Shown in pieces: positions 6,788-10,709 of a DNA stretch of 10,709 nucleotides. The stretch is from assembly GCA_934215995.1 (NCBI GenBank), contig CAKQBC010000053.1:1-10709 (forward strand), given 5' to 3'. This DNA is from an uncultured Bacillus sp. (GTDB taxonomy: Bacteria > Bacillota > Bacilli > Bacillales > DSM-1321). How positions within the stretch are numbered: the stretch's first letter is position 1; every line of letters starts with the position of its first letter. Below the pieces are notes generated by a model, which saw only the letters and a list, made by a program, of their open reading frames with translations, was not told the DNA's origin and searched no databases. The translations under genes were made by a program, and so were the position numbers.

Positions 6788-6848
6788 ATCTCAAACATGT
6801 GGAGATAATTAAACTGCTTCGACGGACAGAAATCTCTGTATTGAGAGA

Positions 6849-6870
6849 ACAGCCGGCTAGGACCGGCTGT
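6849..6870 (+). repeat. GC-rich hairpin upstream of the terminator
   Basis: ACAGCCGG and CCGGCTGT form a perfect 8-bp stem with loop CTAGGA. No U-run follows, so alone it is not a terminator. It lies 12 bases ahead of a proper terminator and may add to termination or protect the mRNA 3' end. Confidence 0.7.
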
Positions 6871-6882
6871 CTGCTTGTCATT

Positions 6883-6912
6883 CAGCGGGTTGAAGAAAAC
6901 CCGCTGATTTTT
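6883..6912 (+). terminator. Rho-independent terminator of the lysoplasmalogenase gene
   Basis: CAGCGGGTT and AACCCGCTG form a perfect 9-bp stem with a 6-base loop, followed by A and five U's. It lies about 95 bases after the stop codon. Confidence 0.88.
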
Positions 6913-6962
6913 CTATGCACTCTTTGCCTTGCAACGCACCTGAAAAACTGACCGATACCTGC

Positions 6963-6990
6963 TATTCAACCGCCTGTTATATGTTAAAAT
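6963..6990 (+). promoter_or_regulatory. Possible extended -10 promoter of the 393-residue membrane protein gene
   Basis: TGTTAAAAT at 6982-6990 fits an extended -10 (TGn plus TAAAAT), about 40 bases ahead of the start codon. The best -35, TATTCA at 6963, is weak with a 16-base gap. Confidence 0.4.
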
Positions 6991-7029
6991 AAATCAGAAC
7001 ATTCCAACGAATGCGGAGGGATTTTTTAG

Positions 7030-8211
7030 TTGAGCGACAAGAAAAAGAACCACAACAATACATTTCGCGCCATGCTGAGCTGGGCCGGAAAACTATTCGT
7101 GCTGTTTATGGTCAGCTTACTCGTTCTTTTTTCACTGGCCCTGATTTGGATTGCATACCTCGTCTATAAGGATGGGTATGGGGGATGGGCCTTTCTGCTT
7201 CTGCTGGCGGGCATCGTGCTTTTTGTCTACGGCGCCCTATTGTTCAAGATGGCGCTGCGTATGCCAAGGATCCGTTATGGGCTGGAGTTTAAAGAGGATG
7301 GCATTTATCAATATTTCATCGATTTTGACCAGCAGGAGACAATCGAAAGGTTTGTTCTCTATGACCAGATCAAGCGCCTATACGTTGGCCCTGCAGCGGT
7401 GAAAATCCATAAACAGCCTTATTACTATATTGCCGTACGGATCGTTTGGGAGTGGTCGGAGAACGGTGAGAAAGCCTACGCTTCCGCCATTGCGGAAACG
7501 GAGGGACAGCTTGTAGAGACCATGAAGAGATTTTCCGGGGAAATCCCCATCCATGCAACCGAGTATAATATCAATCATTTCCCCGACATCGGTTTGCCTG
7601 TCGTTTTAGCCTCATCCGAGTTAACCGAGATAAAAGAAAGAGACCCGCTAGTCCTCCCTTTCCCGGCATTCAGGAGGCAATTCAGTTCCGGCAAGGAATG
7701 GGAGCCCCCGGAGGAAAAGGCAAAGAGGGAGAGGAAGTATGAAAAACTGAACAGAATAGGTACATTTTTCTTCAGGCTGAGCCTGGTATACTGCTTTCTG
7801 TACTGCCTGATTTTCTTGCCGGGCTGGCATATGACGGATGAACAGGTGATTGATGACGATATGATGGTGATCTTTCCAATACCGCTGCTGCTTCCCCTAA
7901 TGATTTTCTTTTATATGAGAAAGCAACTGATCATTAAGCGGGTCATGAAACTGAACCTCTGCCTGCTGGCCACTTACGTATTGGGGGCTTTAGTCGGTAC
8001 GCTGCTTACTGGTTCAGGCATTATTTTTTTCATTACAGCTTTGGAGTATGGCACTTACCTGGCAATCACGCTTGTCATCACATTTATCGCAACAAAAATC
8101 ATTTGGTGGTTCTTTTATATGTTCTTCTTTATGTTTCAAATGCTCATAAGAGAAAACTTTAAGGGCCAACAAGGTACATTTCAGAGGACATCCAAAGCGG
8201 AAAGCAAGTGA
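7030..8211 (+). CDS. Multi-pass membrane protein of unknown function with a large soluble middle domain
   Basis: I do not recognise this 393-residue protein. It has two membrane segments near 19-43 and 53-75, a soluble stretch from about 80 to 240, then probable membrane segments near 243-263, 281-298, 310-333 and 338-370. The soluble part begins IRYGLEFKEDGIYQYF followed by YDQIKRLYVGP; that pattern resembles a bacterial PH-like domain between membrane helices, but the match is only suggestive. Residues 218-242 are very rich in Lys, Arg and Glu. The start is TTG at 7030 with GGAGGG nine bases upstream; the first internal ATG (7072) has no ribosome site. The gene stands alone, and no clear terminator follows it. 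No signal peptide cleavage site or catalytic motif is visible. Confidence 0.8.
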   Translation: MSDKKKNHNNTFRAMLSWAGKLFVLFMVSLLVLFSLALIWIAYLVYKDGYGGWAFLLLLAGIVLFVYGALLFKMALRMPRIRYGLEFKEDGIYQYFIDFDQQETIERFVLYDQIKRLYVGPAAVKIHKQPYYYIAVRIVWEWSENGEKAYASAIAETEGQLVETMKRFSGEIPIHATEYNINHFPDIGLPVVLASSELTEIKERDPLVLPFPAFRRQFSSGKEWEPPEEKAKRERKYEKLNRIGTFFFRLSLVYCFLYCLIFLPGWHMTDEQVIDDDMMVIFPIPLLLPLMIFFYMRKQLIIKRVMKLNLCLLATYVLGALVGTLLTGSGIIFFITALEYGTYLAITLVITFIATKIIWWFFYMFFFMFQMLIRENFKGQQGTFQRTSKAESK

Positions 8212-8296
8212 AGGAACGAGTTTCCGGGAATGATTCTCTCATCTATGCAAGCAATATATTTCCACAAACATATCAACATAGTATTTGAAATATTCT

Positions 8297-8305
8297 TGTT
8301 ATAAT
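8297..8305 (+). promoter_or_regulatory. Extended -10 promoter of the PspA-like gene
   Basis: TG-T-TATAAT is a perfect extended -10 element, which tolerates the poor -35 region seen here. Transcription would start near 8312, leaving a leader of about 115 bases that includes the inverted repeat at 8331-8380. Confidence 0.6.
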
Positions 8306-8330
8306 AACTAGGAAATAATCTTCTAATGCT

Positions 8331-8380
8331 ATCTATTCTCCTCTATACATTTCACTGCTGTTTCAATAAAGAGAATAGAT
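8331..8380 (+). repeat. 10-bp inverted repeat in the leader of the PspA-like gene
   Basis: ATCTATTCTC (8331-8340) and GAGAATAGAT (8371-8380) are perfect reverse complements with a 30-base loop. Just outside them are further possible pairs, including G-U wobbles. The element lies between the likely transcription start and the ribosome site. It could be an RNA structure in the leader or a spaced operator. Confidence 0.6.
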
Positions 8381-8426
8381 GGTTTTGAAAAATCGATTCA
8401 CATCATACGACAAGGGCGAGGGCAAC

Positions 8427-9071
8427 ATGAAAAAACCATTCAGAAAAATAACCCAAATGTTCAAGAACGACACAGATGTACTGATCGAGGAGCTGAATGA
8501 ATACAGCCGTTCCTTGGATAAGGCAATCGAACTGTCAGAGCAGAACATCCAGATCCTAAAATCGGCATTTAGAGAGCATAGGTCCCTGCAACAACATATG
8601 GCAGAGAAGCAGAAGTGCAAGCGCATGCGGATCGAGAGCATAAACAAAATTGTCATGCCTTACATAAAGGCGGGAAAAGAGAAAGCCGCCAGGGAACTGA
8701 TCCGGGAAAAAGTGAAGGAACAGAAAAAATTGCAGGGCTTGAATGAAATCATCGATCTGCAAAACCAAAGAATCATGGATTACCAATACAGGCTGAAAAA
8801 AGCCATGTATACATTGGATCACCAAAAAAATAAAAAAGAAGTATTTTCCATCAAACAGCAGATAGCCGTCCAGGAACTGATCATCCTGAAAAAGCTCGAC
8901 AAACGAAACAGCAAGAAACACATCGAGCGCATCCAGAAAGAAATCCTCGACGCTGATCTATACAAGGCACTCGACCAGAAAGAAGACATCCCGATCGATT
9001 CACAAATAGATGGTGAAATTGAGAAGGAACTTGCCTTATTTAAGGTAAGGCAATCTGCTAATGGTTTGTAA
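8427..9071 (+). CDS. PspA/IM30-like coiled-coil protein (probable)
   Basis: A 214-residue, highly charged, almost wholly alpha-helical protein without membrane segments. The layout resembles PspA/IM30 (ESCRT-III-like membrane-stress proteins). A short basic amphipathic start (KKPFRKITQMF) is followed by long coiled coils. Around residues 75-90, IKAGKEKAARELIREK resembles the PspA hairpin-tip pattern of the type 'L..G.E.LA..AL..K'. The end, GEIEKELALFKVRQ, recalls the PspA C-terminus. Length is close to the usual 220-230. I start at ATG 8427, which has AAGGGCGAGG a few bases upstream; an ATG at 8379 would add 16 residues, has only a weak site and overlaps the inverted repeat. The gene is single, with its own extended -10 promoter. 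It is clearly divergent, so an unrelated coiled-coil protein remains possible. Confidence 0.75.
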   Translation: MKKPFRKITQMFKNDTDVLIEELNEYSRSLDKAIELSEQNIQILKSAFREHRSLQQHMAEKQKCKRMRIESINKIVMPYIKAGKEKAARELIREKVKEQKKLQGLNEIIDLQNQRIMDYQYRLKKAMYTLDHQKNKKEVFSIKQQIAVQELIILKKLDKRNSKKHIERIQKEILDADLYKALDQKEDIPIDSQIDGEIEKELALFKVRQSANGL

Positions 9072-9194
9072 GGGGTTTCGGTAGTTGCTGCACCAATGGC
9101 CCAACTCCAGGGAAAATTCAGAAAATGCCAATGAGGATAAAAGGGTCTTGGCTGCATTCGGAGTCGATGACAATGTATGTAGGCTTTAATGTCA

Positions 9195-9225
9195 AAAAGG
9201 CAGATTGGCTTGCCACCTGCCTTTT
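9195..9225 (+). terminator. Terminator-like hairpin after the PspA-like gene
   Basis: AAAAGGCAG and CTGCCTTTT form a perfect 9-bp stem with a 13-base loop that contains a nested GGC/GCC pairing. The T-run is short, four bases within the stem end, so termination may be modest; the symmetry would let it work on either strand. Confidence 0.55.
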
Positions 9226-9468
9226 CACGAGACTATTCCGGCATTCGCCTTCCAATTAACCGACCAAATTGCTGCAACTAGCTGTCCCTCACCATTTTCC
9301 CCCTCTCTACACTATCCTCAAATAATGTTTTGCCTCTTTCAAAAAACAATGTGCAGCCTCCACCGTTTTTCAAGGAAATCGGTAAAAATCTATTTTAGTC
9401 CTGTGCGAACTCCATCGAAAAACCAAATTCCCTTTGATACCCCCCAATTGTTTACCATTGCATGAAAC

Positions 9469-9496
9469 TTGGGTAAATATGAATAATAATTATATT
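9469..9496 (+). promoter_or_regulatory. Possible promoter of the HD-domain gene
   Basis: TTGGGT (9469-9474) and TATATT (9491-9496) are 16 bases apart in AT-rich DNA, about 80 bases ahead of the start codon. An alternative pair (TTGCAT with AATAAT, 18-base gap) overlaps it, so the exact promoter is uncertain. Confidence 0.4.
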
Positions 9497-9577
9497 AGAA
9501 TATTAAAATGGTGATGTTTTTTCAAACGAATGAAAAGGACATACGGTTTACAAAAAGAAGTAATGGAGGGAAAGGCT

Positions 9578-10588
9578 ATGGCAAGAGAAAATGGACATTT
9601 TAACGAGGAAGAAAATAAGACAAACAGTGAAAAGGCACCCCATGGGGGAATGTCGCCATGGGGAAAAAATGCGGACCTGCACCGTGCCATTCTCTTTGCA
9701 ACGAAAGCACATAAGGGACAGACACGCAAAGGGACGGATATCCCTTATATTTCCCATCCTTTCGAGGTTGCCCAAATCCTGACTGCAGCCGGCTGCGGCA
9801 CTGCAATGATTATCGCCGGACTGCTGCATGATGTTCTCGAAGATACAGAAGTGACCGCCGGGGAAATAGAAAAAGAATTCGGCCCTCTCGTCCTTACACT
9901 TATCCAGGCAAACAGCGAGGACAAGTCCCGCAGCTGGGAAGAACGGAAGCAGCACACCATCAACTACATGGCAAAGAAAGCTAGCTTCGAGGAACTCCTG
10001 CTTGCCTGTGCGGACAAACTGTCCAACCTGCGCAGCATCAAAGCAGATTATGCTGAATGTGGCGATGCTCTCTGGGCCCGTTTCAACCGGGGAAAAGAGC
10101 AGCAGAGCTGGTATTACAGCAAGCTGATTGATGCCTTCGCTCCCCTGCATGAGTATGACATGTATTGGGAAATCTCAAACCTGTATACGGACATCTTCGC
10201 TTCCTATTACTGCGAATTCGGCGAACATGGCGATGTGATCTACCAGACCAACGGGACGGAAACGTACTTCTACCATGAAGATGTCTGCCAGTGGCTAGCG
10301 ATGGAACCCAGTGAGTGGGAAGAGATGAAGCCCAGACTCCTTTCCATTTCAAAAGGCAAAGCGATTGAGATGGAAAAAAGGTTGCGTGAAAATTATCCGT
10401 CACCCATGTGCCTAATACGCCATCAACAAGATGCGAATATCATCGCCCTCTATGCAAAAAAACTGCTGCGTGAAGGCTATGGCCCTGATTTGTTCAGCCA
10501 GTTGTGGAACAACATGGGCGGCGGCATTCCTGCCCATACGCTTCGCGCTGTGGAAGCGGCATTCCTGGCCATCTATGAGCCTAAATGA
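9578..10588 (+). CDS. HD-domain protein resembling the (p)ppGpp hydrolase domain of RelA/SpoT and MESH1
   Basis: A 336-residue cytoplasmic protein. Residues about 30-160 match the HD hydrolase fold of RelA/SpoT and MESH1 proteins: ATKAHKGQTRKG with R50/K51, IPYISHP with H60, GLLHDVLEDT with H84, D85, E88 and D89, and ACADKLSNL with D146 and N150. All metal-binding and catalytic positions known in MESH1 have counterparts, so an active metal-dependent phosphohydrolase is likely; (p)ppGpp is a plausible but unproven substrate. Residues about 165-336 show neither the RelA/SpoT synthetase nor TGS/ACT domains, and I do not recognise them. They are rich in Tyr, Trp and acidic residues. I start at ATG 9578 because GGAGGG lies seven bases upstream; an ATG at 9530 lacks a site and would add 16 residues. 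The gene stands alone with its own terminator. Confidence 0.85.
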   Translation: MARENGHFNEEENKTNSEKAPHGGMSPWGKNADLHRAILFATKAHKGQTRKGTDIPYISHPFEVAQILTAAGCGTAMIIAGLLHDVLEDTEVTAGEIEKEFGPLVLTLIQANSEDKSRSWEERKQHTINYMAKKASFEELLLACADKLSNLRSIKADYAECGDALWARFNRGKEQQSWYYSKLIDAFAPLHEYDMYWEISNLYTDIFASYYCEFGEHGDVIYQTNGTETYFYHEDVCQWLAMEPSEWEEMKPRLLSISKGKAIEMEKRLRENYPSPMCLIRHQQDANIIALYAKKLLREGYGPDLFSQLWNNMGGGIPAHTLRAVEAAFLAIYEPK

Positions 10589-10615
10589 ACCCGGAACAGG
10601 CTGCAGCAGCCCATG

Positions 10616-10664
10616 AAAAAATGCAGGACTCCCCGGTTTCACCCGGCAGGGCCCTGCATTTTTT
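10616..10664 (+). terminator. Strong bidirectional-type terminator after the HD-domain gene
   Basis: AAAAAATGCAGG pairs with CCTGCATTTTTT (12 bp), enclosing an inner CCGG/CCGG pairing, and ends in six U's. It begins 27 bases after the stop. The matching A- and T-runs mean it could also end transcription coming from the right. Confidence 0.9.
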
Positions 10665-10709
10665 CACTCATATCCGAACACGTACTTCCCTTACAGAACC
10701 CCTTGTTTC

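Larger units (their letters stand above)
9072..9529. other. Gene-free interval between the PspA-like and HD-domain genes
   Basis: No credible gene is visible here. An 86-codon plus-strand frame (9205-9465) has no ribosome site and its composition looks random. The stretch holds a terminator-like hairpin at 9195-9225 and, at its right end, a very AT-rich promoter region. Confidence 0.6.

Noticed and set aside
9205..9465. An 86-codon plus-strand frame between the PspA-like and HD-domain genes.
   Set aside because: No ribosome site, no recognisable domain, and it begins inside a terminator-like hairpin.
9548..10150. A 200-codon minus-strand frame opposite the HD-domain gene.
   Set aside because: It is antisense to a gene with clear conserved motifs, and its translation shows no recognisable domain.

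Overview
The window looks like chromosomal DNA of a low- to mid-GC Gram-positive bacterium of the Bacillaceae/Planococcaceae type. The signs are strong AGGAGG-type Shine-Dalgarno sequences ahead of nearly every gene, frequent GTG and TTG starts, hairpin-plus-U-run terminators and TGnTATAAT-style promoters. I cannot name the genus. I found no rRNA, tRNA, transposon, phage gene or CRISPR array.

Left third (1-3016, minus strand): a tightly coupled three-gene metabolic operon. In transcription order it encodes an M20 (ArgE/DapE-type) metallo-deacylase, a decarboxylating dehydrogenase of the tartrate/D-malate/isopropylmalate family, and a short-chain dehydrogenase. A Shine-Dalgarno sequence over the last stop codon suggests the operon continues past the left edge.

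Centre (3288-5781, minus strand): the most interesting part is a compact candidate RiPP (ribosomally made, modified peptide) operon. A 20-residue peptide gene, TTG start with a perfect AAGGAGGTG ribosome site, precedes an attenuator-like hairpin. It is followed by an E1/ThiF-like adenylating enzyme and a membrane M50 (site-2-protease-type) metalloprotease. Both enzymes appear to carry an N-terminal PqqD-like/RRE peptide-recognition domain. A clear terminator closes the unit. The likely scheme is high-level peptide synthesis, recognition of its KIKIKKVEKL segment by the two RRE-like domains, adenylation-dependent chemistry by the E1 enzyme, and cleavage or release at the membrane by the protease. 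The product is unknown. No dedicated ABC exporter, immunity gene or regulator is visible.

Right part (6140-10588, plus strand): four separately spaced genes. They encode a YhhN/lysoplasmalogenase-family membrane protein with tandem 3' hairpins, an unrecognised multi-pass membrane protein with a large soluble middle domain, a PspA/IM30-like coiled-coil protein with a long inverted repeat in its leader, and an HD-domain protein resembling the (p)ppGpp hydrolase domain of RelA/SpoT and MESH1 with a C-terminal half I do not recognise. A strong terminator follows the last gene.
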